Assembly (NCBI GenBank): GCA_026210745.1
Contig: CP110632.1
Location: forward strand, 4,153,001-4,217,000
Length of the DNA: 64,000 nucleotides
Source: Exobasidium rhododendri
Taxonomy: Eukaryota; Basidiomycota; Exobasidiomycetes; Exobasidiales; Exobasidiaceae
Direction of reading: 5' to 3'
This document shows, one piece after another, positions 43,086 through 53,678 of this stretch (position 1 is its first letter; each line of letters starts with the position of its first letter). The notes beneath the pieces are model-generated. The model was not told where the DNA came from, did no database searches, and saw only the letters and a program-made list of their open reading frames with translations. The translations under genes and the position numbers were made by a program.

Positions 43086-45957
43086 TCAGGCCAGGTATTG
43101 ATAGAGGTCCTTTTGACCTTCGAGACGCTCAATGTACTCTTTCTGCAATGATACCAAGGGAGGAAAAAAGAGCGGTGTCAGCGTTCATCACAATTGCTAC
43201 ATGTCTCTCTCTCTTTTTCCCTCTACATCTACTACGATACCCACATCCAAAAGCTGGTCGATTGCCTTTTTAATGTCGGGAATCCTTGGCTGGAACCTGG
43301 TCTGGACCTGCTGAACGACTTCTTGGATCAATTGAGCATGTTTCAGTTGCTTTCTTGCCTTCATAATTCGTACGATGGTCGCCTGCAGCAGCATTCTTCG
43401 ATCTTCATCCACCGTCTTCATGACATCGTTTGATTCTGCCTTTTGTTCTGATTTCATCGGCATGTTCAGATTGACTCGAATCTTTTTCGATTTGAAGTTT
43501 TCATTCAGATCGTAGAGGCCGTCATCGTTGAGCGTGAGAACTTTCGTTTTGACCAGCAAGCCCAGAGTCGGCTTGACGGTCTCTTCATTAAGACCGGTCC
43601 CCTTCATGATATTCGACATACTCAGCTGAGTGCTGCTGTTGAATTGCAACAGGATGGCCGTTTGGTAGGAACTTGTCTGGAAGACTAGCTTTTGGGACAG
43701 GTAATTGATCTTCAAATCATTTCGACCCAGTTGCCAAAGCCAAGTCAGCTTTCTCCCACTATGCTTTGCCTGGTAGTATCGCTCAAATTTCTTGTAGGTA
43801 TCCAAGAGTTCGGTAGGGATAATCAACTCCGTAGAAGGTGCTTGCAAAGGCCAATTTCCGTTCGTCAACACCAGCCCGTAGAAGTCAACGCCTTCCTTTA
43901 GTGTGGACGAACCTCCGCCTTCGACGTTCTTCAGCACAGAGTCCTTGAATTGATCGTTGAGCTCTTTACTGAGTCCCATGTCGGTAAACATTCTCTGTAG
44001 CTTGCTCGTATACTCAAATCCACAGGCATCCTTCAACTTCGAGATCATGCTCGCTTCCGCATCATCAGAGGCGGAGGCAAAGTTCACCAACCGTTTGGCC
44101 AACATTTTCGAGTAAAACTTTTGGAAGACGTCCTTGTCTTCGATGTACTTGAACACAATCATGATCTGATTAAGATCCGCCTCCAAATTCGTCTCCTCGG
44201 CGTTCTTGTTGCTCTTCTTCAACATGCCATCGGCGTGCTTGGCCAACAACTCAGGACTCTTGCTAGTGCTTGTTCCTGTCGCCTTATTGCGATTCATGAA
44301 GTCTCGACAAGCTTTATCGAGAGAGGCCAAGAACCCAGCTTCCCCTCTGAAGCAAGTCATGACAGTCGATTGATTTCTAGCGTGCACCTCCAGCATCGCA
44401 TTAACATACGCAGCCGGATCCTATCGAGTAATTCGACGAGCGGGTCAGCAAGTCCGAGCATCCTCCTCCATCGTCCTTTCGTGGATTATAAAACTCACCA
44501 ACGTATCACCCTCACCCGCCACCTTTTCCACCGCGAGAAGCCCCTCTCTTTTATTATGAGCCTCAAACTTCACTTTCAAAGGATCCAAGCCTTCAGGGAT
44601 GCGAGAGAGGAGTGTGTAGATTCGGTATAGGTCCGGGGCTTTGTCGGCATCCAGCAAAGCTTGGAATTCTTCCCAGAACAAGTGCCGGTGCCCGCGCACA
44701 AGAACAGTCTCACATGCGCCGATAAGCTGAGCCAAGGAAAGGAAGAATCATCAGCCTCATCACCCTCCTCCTCCTCCTCCTCCTTCGGCAATTATAGCAT
44801 ACATACCTTAACTCGGGTACTTGGGTGCAAGTATAGCTCGATTCGGTCCTCCTCCTCCTTGAGTCTCGTTTCTGCTTTCTTCATGTAGTCCACGACACTG
44901 TTCTCGACGACAAAGGCATCACTTTCTGCCTTGTAGTACAGTTCTGTCGCTTGCAAGAAGAGCTTCTCAAAGTCGGCTCGATAGACTTCCAGATTCTGCT
45001 TCGTCGTGTCTGACTCGTCCAAGCCCAAGGACACAAAACTGTCCACCACCTTCTTGACCAAGCTCGTCTCAATCACCTCTCCATTTCTTTGCTTTTCAAT
45101 TTGTTTCAGTAGAGCATTGGCGAGTCTTTGCTTTGATTTGACGTGCTTGAACATGTGTTCCTTCCACTGGACGAGAGAAAGTGTGTAAACGGTGTATACG
45201 TTCTTCTTGCCTTCATCCTTTTCTCTCTTGACCCAATGTCTGTTCAGGTAGGTAAACAGCCGATGGACAAAATTGGCGCCAGAAGTATATCGATCCCACT
45301 CCGTTGCATAGTATTTCAGCAGCGATTCTTCGTTGAGATTGTCCGCACCCTGGTAAGCATCGAAAGTACAGAACAGTGAGCAAGAGGAGTACCCAAAAAT
45401 CGCCCAAGATGCAATGTGACACACCTTTCGTATTCCCCTCAGGTGCTGCTGGAAGTACGAGGTCAAGTGACTGTACAGGTCGGCTCCCATGACGCTGGCA
45501 CCAGCTGGACACAAGTTCAGAAGCAGCTATTAGCGATTGCAGCTGCTCCCCTTCCTCATACACTACCTTGTACTTACTTCTAGTTGGAGTGCCACTTCCT
45601 AGACCCCCTTCTGGGCTGATATGATTCATTCGAGAGGAGGTGCAGTAGTTGTACGCCACAGTGTACATCTCCATATATCTCTTATACGACAGACCTTCCG
45701 TAGAGTTTGACATCTAAAAAGTCCCGACACAGCTCAGCAATCCAGGCTTCAGAAGGACATCTATCATCTCATCAGCGTCAAGTTACGCACCATGACTTCA
45801 ATACCCTCCTGAAGGAATGCCCAAGTTGCAGGCAAACTACCGTAAAGAACTATGATCAGAATTGCTTCTGACTGAAATCACATCCCGCATGCACAGATGA
45901 ACTCACTCATCGGCCGGTGGCAATAGCGTAGCGCCGCCATTGCTCGTCATGGCCATA
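43086..45957 (-). CDS. CDC53: Cullin-1, SCF ubiquitin ligase scaffold (Cdc53)
   Basis: Cullin-1 is the scaffold that binds Skp1/F-box adaptors at its N-terminus and the RING protein Rbx1 at its C-terminus. About eight exons join in frame. The first gives MAMTSNGGATLLPPADE; later ones carry YMEMYTVAYNYCTS, GADLYSHLTSYFQQHL, EESLLKYYATEWDRYTSGA, FEAHNKREGLLAVEKV and MIVFKYIEDKDVFQKFYSKM followed by LAKRLVN. The winged-helix part has LMIVRIMK-type TIVRIMKARKQLKHAQLI; the Lys of IVRIMK is the expected Nedd8 site. A last intron after DQLLD joins to KEYIERLEGQKDLYQYLA and the stop at 43086. The unspliced reading would end in a wrong basic tail. All domains are complete. Confidence 0.95.
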
Positions 45958-46585
45958 GTGTGGTATTCTAGCTGAAGCGACGACTGTGGAGGCGTGCTAC
46001 TCCAGCCCTAGCTGGTGCAAAAATATCAAACTTGTCTGACTGTAGTGTAATACGAACAACCTCTTCCGACCGAATGAGCACCCTGACAACGATGATCAAA
46101 AACCGCCTTCCTTACTCCACTGACTAGCGAACCGGAAGCTCGCAGTTGTGCTGCTATCAAAGAAGCGCTCTCGAGATCTAAATGATGATTCAATCTCCCC
46201 TTCCCCTTCCTTGGATTCAACGGTTGACACTTCAGACACGGTCACGTGTACCTGCCTAATCTCGTACCAATCTTTTGGTCATGGTGCTGGCATATGCGTA
46301 CACAGCTCAAGCCTGGTGCTCCGCTTCTAAGGACGAGCATACGAAGTATATCCCCCATAGCAACAAAACACAAGTTGAAATGATTTGAATGCTAAGACAA
46401 TAGGGGTATGGTTGAATATATCGTGGAATGTTAGTGATGAGAGGAATGGAGTGGAGTGGAAGGGATTGGTTTGGGAACTGCTGAAAGGGCAGAAAGGGAG
46501 GAAGATGGAGGGAAAGAGGGGGTTAATTACTCTGTTAAAGAGATGGTGACGTACTTCTACATTCTACTTTTCATCCTCTCTCTTT
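45958..46585. other. Intergenic between CDC53 and the LOG-CAF16 gene
   Basis: About 630 bp upstream of CDC53 and downstream of the LOG-CAF16 stop. A GGA/GAGTGG-rich purine tract lies near 46440-46520. No coding signal is seen. Confidence 0.45.
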
Positions 46586-48309
46586 CTAGCGCTGAACATT
46601 CTGGGAGTAGTCATACTTGCTGTAGAATTTCTCCGAGTCAGTCTCCGTCGCTCCTCTCTTTGCTCCCCGTAGATTCTTTCCTTGGCTGGCATCCTTCTCC
46701 ATTCGAATCTTTCGATCTTGTCGAAGCCAAGTGAGCGCCGTTTGAAGAAGAGGGGATGCATCATCTTCGTTAGTGTCCAAGTGAGGAAGTATGCCGCTCG
46801 ACAAGTCTTCTTGTGTCGGTGGCCAGGTGATCGGTTCTTTCGTGGTGATGGTGCCATGTTGCATGTGAATAACTTGAGTGGGGAAATTTTGAAGCCCATC
46901 AAAGATGTGCGTTGCATAGATGATCGTGGCTCCTCTGGTCTTCGTTTCCTCCGTCAGGAACGCCAGTAGGTCGGCTCGAACTTGAACGTCTAGATCGACA
47001 GTCACTTCGTCGAGCAGCAGCAGGTCCCAAGGTTCCATGAGTCCCATCGTCAATTGCACTCGTCTTCTCTCTCCGTCACTGATTGCATGCATCCGCCAAT
47101 TCGTGTCTACGTCAAGTATATCTAGCAGCTGATCTCTTCTCTCCTTGTGACGATAACCGCCGACACTATCCAAGAAGAAGGAGACCTGGATGTCTGATCG
47201 TACGACCGGATTCATAGCCCATTCCGTGCCGAGATAGGTGATTCCACGAGGAGCATCGTGGAAGACGTCCTTGCCAAATACTCTCATGTAGGAGTCCTTT
47301 GTTGGCATGCGCTTTCCTGCTAGCAAGCGCAGTATGGTAGACTTTCCAGCTCCATTTGCTCCGATGAGCAAGCATCTCGAACCTCTTGTCAGAGCTAGAT
47401 TGCAATCTTGCAAGGCCGGCTCTTGACCGGCACTGAATGCAAAGGTGAGATTCTGCACATCAACGCTTCTATCCACCATTGTAGTATCTTTGAGACATGC
47501 TGGTCGGGCACCGGTGACTTTCTCTTCCACTCCGTTTTTCTTGCTCCAATCGAAGTATCCTTTGTTTTGGGAGTTGGACATGGCCTCGTTTGAAGCTTTC
47601 ACTGCTGCGATAGTAGCCTCTCCCCATCCTCCTTCACGCTTTGCATCCGCCTCGTCGACAAAGGAGATGATCGACTTTCCGTGATCAGGAATGAAGCCGT
47701 CTTCGCTTGCTATTTCTACAAGTGCTCGCAGTGGCTGATAGAAGTCGGAAACATTGACCAAAATGATGGCTGATGGAAAGAGGTAGCGAGAATAAGCGGT
47801 GACATTCAGCATGCCTTGATCATTCTCTGGTTCCCGGGAGAGCACTCACGCTTTCGATGAATACCCAATTGTGTCCAGGTGACCATTTCGAACACCTCCT
47901 CGAATGTTCCAAATCCTCCTGGCAGAGCTACGAAGCCTAGGTCCGACTTGTCGGCCATGACCCTCTTCCGTGTGTGCATGTCATCGACCACAATTGACTC
48001 AGTCTTTCCCAAGTTCTGAGCATCGGGATTAGACAACACCGGTCCTTTGCCCTCTGTACTAGTGGGATGACCTCTTGGACTGCTCAGCGTCATTGCTCTT
48101 GGAATGACTCCCAATACGTTACCGCCTGCTTCAAGACAAGAGGAGGATACGGCGCCCATACACCCTCGATTTCCTCCTCCGTAGACCAGGCGCCATGAGG
48201 TCGACTTTCCAATCGCTACTCCCACCTCGTTAGCAACTTGCAGATACTCCGGTCGAGTACCGGGAGACGAGCCACAGAACACACAGACCGATGGAGTCGA
48301 GGCAGTCAT
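46586..48309 (-). CDS. Fusion protein: LOG-family phosphoribohydrolase + CAF16-type ABC ATPase
   Basis: Two exons (48309-47850, 47769-46586) flank an 80-nt intron and give about 547 residues in one open frame. Residues 1-212 are a LOG/lysine-decarboxylase-like protein: CVFCGSSPGTRPEY, YGGGNRGCMGAV, then LPGGFGTFEEVFEMVTW, the two motifs that bind nucleotide monophosphates in cytokinin-activating LOG enzymes. After a linker of about 38 residues (213-250), residues 251-547 match Caf16, the soluble ABC ATPase tied to CCR4-NOT in yeast. Its motifs are Walker A GANGAGKST, signature ISDGERRRVQL, Walker B LLLLDEVTVDLD, the switch His in IYATHIFDGL, and the tail TDSEKFYSKYDYS. A Met at residue 251 (codon 47479-47477) is where a stand-alone Caf16 would start, but no stop codon separates the halves. 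Both halves look catalytically intact. Confidence 0.85.
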
Positions 48310-48761
48310 CGCTTTGGATGGTTGTCGAGCAGGAAGAAAGGTCGCCCACGTCAAGTTGACTAATCAACACGATTAAGACTCACTTCTCGCACGGTATCAA
48401 AAATAACGGCCACAGGAGTGCGCTTTCGGATTTAATGTATCCCTTTTTCCTATCAAGTCGTGTAGCAGAAACGCGGAGAAAAAAAAGGTCGCACCATTTC
48501 AGTCTAGTGACGGCCAAGCAGGCTTGATAGACTTCTGCTAAGGGGCGGCCGTGCAATCGGGAAGGATTGTCGTTCGAACGACACAATCTGATGCAACCAG
48601 CGGCATCATCACTGTATTACTCTTGCTTTCTCCCAATTTCATTTCGATTCCCAGTCCGCATCTACATATTACACGATACAAGCATTACAAAAAATTCTCC
48701 ATCATTAGCATACAATCTGCGGTTGGAAGTCAAACTGGGTTCGCATTCGCGGTCAGCACCT
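48310..48761. other. Spacer between the LOG-CAF16 gene and the GH17-like gene
   Basis: This is 452 bp between two minus-strand genes. Part of it could be a further 3' exon of the GH17-like gene (to about 48660). Otherwise nothing is recognisable. Confidence 0.4.
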
Positions 48762-50396
48762 TCATAGAGAGACTGGAGAGAATGTCTTGTCCTCCTTCTT
48801 TCCCAATCGCCTGTCACTCACCCTGAGGGTTCCATTGAGGTTGTAGATGCCATAACCTGGCTTTTGCTTGTCGTTATACAGATCTGAGAGATGCAAAAAA
48901 ACGATCGATGGTCAATACAAATTGGAGGCACTGGCAATACGAAGACATGGCAATGCACTCACGAGCAAACCACCCTATTCCTCCTTGCGGATACTTCTTT
49001 AGATCGGTGCACTTCGAGTCAAGGAAATCGTAGTAGGCCTTCTTATTGGTAGCGTTTGACTCTGCAGGGAAAAAAAATTCAGACTACTTCTTCCATAGCA
49101 CTCGAAAATAACGAGTGTGGTTTCCAATCGCACTTACGAGTGTGTCCGCCATCTTCACTCCAGATGATCTTCTTGGATGAATTGGTGATGTCCACTATCA
49201 GATCCATGTCGTTCATCGTCTTGTTCCACGCCTGGACACTGGTGCTAGTATTCTGGTAAGGGAAGGGAGAGCAAGAGTGCAAAGCGATTAGCGATGCTGA
49301 TCGCCATGCATGATCGCAGCTTCCACCGTCTTACTCACCGTAGCAAATTGAGGTGCAATCCGCAAATCAACAAAGTCACCAGCGTCGATGACCTCCTGAC
49401 TTGCGTTCACCATCTTCGTCTTGAGCTCGTGGACGGAGGTCGAGACTGTCACTGGGATCTGGAGCGATGTCAAATTCTGCTGAACATTCTCAAATTGACT
49501 TGACAAGGCAGTCATGTTGACAGGTCCGTCCAGGAGAGGGTTGCTGGCCATCTGAACAGCTCGAGTGATGAATCTTGCCTTCGGGTTCGCGTTCATCGTC
49601 TGGAGAAGACTGCTTTTCCTCTGCTCGTCCTTGCTACTCCCATCTGACCCAAGCAAGAGCAAGGCTTGAACACCAACTCCCACATTCCAAGCTGCCTCTA
49701 CCACATTATCGTAGTACGCAACGTCATCACAGACACCGTATATCTGTATATACCTAGCATTGAAGGTACTCTTCGCCTGCTGAAAGTCTTTGGTGAGCTG
49801 GACCACAGAGGGACATGCGCTGATATTGTACGATATCCCAAGGAAGCCGTACTCGTCCTCAGGGTTACACCACCAATCGTCAAAGGACGTTGGCACGTCC
49901 TCTGGCATGGAAAATTGCAGGGTGGGAAAGCACGAAGACAACGGCGTTACTGCCATCGTTCCAGGGACATGCGATGTCGCCGTGCCGATAGAATCTACGG
50001 TAACATTAGTACTTGATACTGCCGATGTAGTCGTTTCGTCGGTTGCATTGGTGACCGGTAGGTACGAGCTTGGCTTTGCAAGTTCCTTCGCCTTTGCAAC
50101 AGCCTCGTCGGTGACCTGGGTGCTCTTGGCAGTGCTCGACGTTTTCTTAGTCGAAGAAGTGGTCATCAGTGGCAGCATGTTGTGGGGCGTGACGACATTG
50201 CGCTGCTGTACTGGTTGCTGAGTTGGGAACGGAAACTCAGAAGGAGGCTCAACGAAGTTCTGCCACTGAGGAGTAGTGGCTTCTGATGACATTGTCGTTT
50301 GTTGCCGACCCTCTGGGTGCACGGGCGCTCCCTGGACCAGACATAGCGAAGACACCAAGAGGATTCCGGGCGAAAGGGGCGATGAATAGCGCATCT
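48762..50396 (-). CDS. Secreted GH17-like (beta-1,3-glucanase/transglucosylase superfamily) protein
   Basis: The N-terminus MRYSSPLSPGILLVSSLCLV with QGAP is a signal peptide. About 150 Ser/Thr-rich residues follow, then a TIM-barrel-like region of GH17 character: FLGISYNISACPSVVQL, STFNARYIQIYGVCDDVAYY, WNVGVGVQALLLLGSDG, NPKARFITRAVQMASNPLLD and LQIPVTVSTSVHELK. Introns then lead to AWNKTMNDMDLIVDITNSS, IWSEDGGHTR, DFLDSKCTDLKKYPQGGIGW and a C-terminus around YGIYNLNGTLR. Such proteins remodel cell-wall beta-glucan (Scw/Mp65 relatives). The catalytic glutamates cannot be placed with certainty, though the Glu in IIWSEDGG is a good nucleophile candidate. The last exon is uncertain: a GTGAGT donor before the stop could extend the gene to about 48660. 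Confidence 0.75.
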
Positions 50397-51135
50397 TTAC
50401 CAGAAAGAATGCGTTATTGCCAGAGTAGAATGAGAAGGAGAAACAGAGGCAGAAAAGGGAGAAATGAGAAGGAGAAATTGGGTGACCACACAAAAAGGAT
50501 CAGTGATGATGGCAAAGAGAAAAAAGAAAGGCCCGCAAGTCAAGTACCAAGACTTTATCCAATTGTGCGGAAGTTCTCCCTCCCCTCTGCTTTCGCAATC
50601 AGATCCCGAAGAGAGAGATATCATACTGCCAACACTCGACGGCTCTCAGTAGAGACAAGACGCACATGTCCCGCGAGTGCGAGATGCAGGGTACAAACAA
50701 GTCCGCTCAAATGTCTACATTTCCCGATTGAGCGCGTATTCAGTCGAGATTCATTTGACCTGTCACGTCGGACGAAGAGGCGCGCCAAGCTTTAGTCTTC
50801 TCGTTCCCGTCTGAGAGCTTACACTACAATCTCGCTTCCTCCCTGCGATGGACAAGAGGATCAGGGCTTGACGGCACTGGACACGTCGTCCGAACAGTAG
50901 TCGTCTTGTTCCACTTTCTCTTACCGACAGGATAGATTTTTTTTCTTTACCCTGACTACCACGCCAGACAGTACTCTCTCGAGGAAAATGCAGCATGTAA
51001 AGCATAGGAAATTCAGACTATGGTACCTCAAATAAAAACTTCTTTACAATGTATAGCTGCTTTCTTGAGACACTTGTATCGATCGAGATTGTGACACTTA
51101 AACATGACAGAACCCGGCTGTTGCCTAGATCGGCA
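50397..51135. other. Intergenic: GH17-like gene promoter and 3' flank of the DUF3140 gene
   Basis: About 740 bp. ORFs (for example plus 50286-50795) overlap the GH17-like gene and show no features. No gene is supported. Confidence 0.45.
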
Positions 51136-51814
51136 TCAATATTTGAGAGGATCGTGACCCCAGTTTCTGAGACTCTTTACCGATTTTGTCTGCTCCATCT
51201 CTTCCGTGCTCTTCGTTTCCTTCATTTTGGACTCTGCAAGACAGAAGAAGGAATATTGTCAGGCCAGTGGACATGATACAGGCTCAGGAAGGGAACACGC
51301 ACCTTGAGCGAGATGTCGCTTACAGTAGCTCACTACCTTACGCATGTGTGCCAAGTCTTCCTGAGTGAGGACGGCAAAGTAGAAGAGCATCGTAAATCAG
51401 TGTCATTCCATCCTCCGTCAGGGCAAGTGGTCACTCACTTCGGTGTATTTGGACTCATCTTTCTTGGGGTTCCTTTTGAGTATGTCGACAATCTTTCGGC
51501 CACTAGAATAGTACAAGCTACATGTGTGGGTCGCTCGCTCGCTCCTTTCATTTCCGCTTTACCCTCTTCACACACTCACCTGTCATGACCCACACTCTCA
51601 CCACCCTCGCTTTCTTTGAAGCCTGCGCCTTCTGATTCCTCAGTCTGGGAAAAAGTCGTTTTTTGAAGTGAGAACTCCCATCTACTTCAATCGTTCAATC
51701 GTCTAGTCCATCCAAGCCTCGATCACTCACCTTGAGCCACTTTTCGAGCTCGCTTGCGCTCATGTTAACAAGCTCGTTGAATTCCTTAACAACATCTTCG
51801 TCTGATTTGCCCAT
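51136..51814 (-). CDS. DUF3140 domain protein
   Basis: Five short exons join in frame to about 110 residues. Exon 1 gives MGKSDEDVVKEFNELVNMSA and ELEKWLK, exon 2 TEESEGAGFKESEGGESVGH, exon 3 GRKIVDILKRNPKKDESKYT, exon 4 EDLAHMRKVVSYCKRHLAQ, and exon 5 ends SVKSLRNWGHDPLKY. The order V..F...VNM...ELE.WL, S.GxxxGrkIv.Il......Y...D..HM.KVvsYc.RHlaQ and SL.NWGHDPLK is the DUF3140 signature known in bacteria and fungi. The function is unknown. The invariant MRKVVSYCKRH segment is intact. The patchy bacterial and fungal distribution of the family raises old horizontal transfer as a possibility, but the gene now has four introns. Confidence 0.85.
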
Positions 51815-52308
51815 GTTTGGAGTGATGTATCTAGAAGAGAATGTGTGTGTGGTGCAGTCTTCACCGATGACGAGCGGTCCCGTCTCAGCCTCGATCAAGG
51901 GTCTTTGTCATTATCGTCTTTGCCTTTGTCAGCCCGATCATGGACCAGGTTCTTAACTTGGTCCGTGCACATGCAGCTGTTTCTTCTAAGCTCACGCCAG
52001 ATCGTCATCGGGTCTAATTTAAGCACGACGTCAAAAAATAACACTCACTGTAAGGTCTTCGTCAACTTCAACGAATCGATGTAGAGCTTCATCTCTATGC
52101 ACCTCACCATCCTTCTTGCCACCTCTGAAAATAGTCGCAATTTAAAATTCCCCTCCTCAAGGTAAGACACTGTCTCCAGACCGAAGAAATGATAGATACG
52201 ACCCTCTGCCTACCACACAAGGAAGGACGACATCACAGGAAGCGTACGGATGATATTGATACAGTATGACGTGAGCTTTACATTTCTTTTACACACTGCT
52301 GATGGTGG
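51815..52308. other. Spacer between DUF3140 and COQ4 holding one unassigned exon-like segment
   Basis: Apart from the exon-like segment at 52049-52124, described separately, nothing clearly coding is visible in this stretch. Confidence 0.4.
52049..52124 (-). other. Exon-like segment of an unassigned gene
   Basis: On the minus strand a TTTTCAG acceptor is followed by 76 nt reading GGKKDGEVHRDEALHRFVE and DEDLT up to a GTGAGT donor. The frame ends at phase 0 and enters with one nucleotide. It does not join in frame to the DUF3140 start or to COQ4. It may belong to a small separate gene whose other exons I could not place, or to a 5' exon of an alternative transcript. Confidence 0.35.
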
Positions 52309-53246
52309 TTATGTGCCTCTTGCCTGCATCATACTTGGCCACCTGCCTTTGCTCTTGTCACTCGTCTGTGAGGCTTTGACTCGTCCGGTGAAGTCTACTT
52401 TGACAGGCGGGTCTTCATCCCAACCCAATTCTTGTTGCATCTCAGCAAAGTTTCTCTCCCAGCACTCTTCCCATCGAACGGCAATCAACGGCTTGCTTTT
52501 CTTTCCCATTTTCCACGCCCAACTAGCTAGTTGACCTTGACCAAAGAGAGAGACTCGCTCGACGTTACTTAGGCGAAATGGACCTGCAATCGAGGAGAGG
52601 TAGGCCACAGGGAGACCCATATGCGAAGCTTCGAATATTTTGACCACCGTCTCTCCCAGGTGCGACACGGGCATCGAGCACATCAGATGGAAAAAGTCGT
52701 GACATTCTCGATATCGCTGCATCACGTACGCCAGTTCTGGATCTTCAATGTACTTGACCTGGCATAAGGATCCAAGAAGAGAAGGCGTCCTGCACGGCGT
52801 CAGCTTCCACCACTCTCGCCAACAATCATGCAGGGAGTATATGCACTCACCTTCGCTCTGGTGTCCGGCCCGACATTGCACCACTTTAGCCATCTCCAAT
52901 ATTTTTTGCCAAACGTCGACTCTGGCAAGCTCTCGAGATATGCCATGTCCACCGACTTTGTGTTGATGACAGGTCTTTCCATCAGAAGCATCCTGCCTTC
53001 TTGTGAGGAATTGATCATGTCGCGCAACTTGGGCAGCATCGGTTCGCCACTTAGCTCGCTCAGCAAAGCAATCATATCCCCTCGCGCTGGATTGTAGAAG
53101 GATGCTAATGTAGAGCCTACTGTGAGTGCCAGCTTGTGAGGGCGCGACAGGGGTATATGCTCATGTTCGTGGATGTGCCTCCCTACCAGTCTCGGTGCCG
53201 ATGTGACGAACCCTCTGGCTTGGCCGATACCGCATCGAAGTGACAT
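52309..53246 (-). CDS. COQ4: COQ4, ubiquinone biosynthesis protein, mitochondrial
   Basis: COQ4 organises the coenzyme Q biosynthetic complex on the matrix face of the inner membrane and has been linked to C1 decarboxylation/hydroxylation of the ring. Two exons with an intron near 52760-52848 give about 283 residues. The N-terminus MSLRCGIGQARGFVTSAPRL is an Arg/Ser-rich presequence. Then come HIPLSRPHKLALTVGSTLAS, LLMERPVINTKSVDMAYLES, GKKYWRWLKWCNVGPDTRA and, after the intron, ELAYVMQRYRECHDFFHLMC. The metal-binding HDxxH is present, with a downstream Glu (VVKIFEASHMGLP) as expected for HDxxHx11E. The end carries RWEECWERNFAEMQQELGWD. The gene is divergent from the aldehyde dehydrogenase. 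Confidence 0.95.
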
Positions 53247-53678
53247 TCTCGATTGCCCTACTTGATGGAGACAAAAAAAAGGTAGGAGTATCGAGGTCAC
53301 GCAATAACAATTAATACACCCAGGGACATGATAGGCGTACAAATTAACCACGAGCCTAGACGCGGCCGCTTAAGTAATGCCTGCGTGTACGGCACCCCAC
53401 CCCCACCCGATTGTCTTCTTTTCGTCCCTTGATTTCCGAGCGATAGACGACGTAGCTGCACCGAATTAGCCTAAAGCAAAATAAAGCACGCTTTTCCCCA
53501 CTTTTCCTTCTTCTCTGGGCCCTTTTCTTTTTATCACCCCGCCTTGCTCCCCTTTCCCATCATTTTCTTCGCCGCTTCATCCAAGTAGCATACACAACGC
53601 AACTTTCTCTCTCTCTCTGTCATATTTTTCATCTTCCCTCCCTCCATTACCTTTTCCCTCGACCCCCTCAAGAGTAAA
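53247..53678. other. Divergent promoter region between COQ4 and the aldehyde dehydrogenase
   Basis: This is 432 bp that becomes strongly pyrimidine-rich (53480-53665), a common feature directly upstream of well-expressed fungal genes. A NotI-type GCGGCCGC lies near 53361. No coding signal is seen. Confidence 0.5.

Noticed and set aside
46586-48309. LOG and CAF16 as two separate neighbouring genes
   Set aside because: No stop codon separates them across about 100 codons, and there is no room for a terminator or promoter. I keep the fusion, with the internal Met noted as an alternative start.
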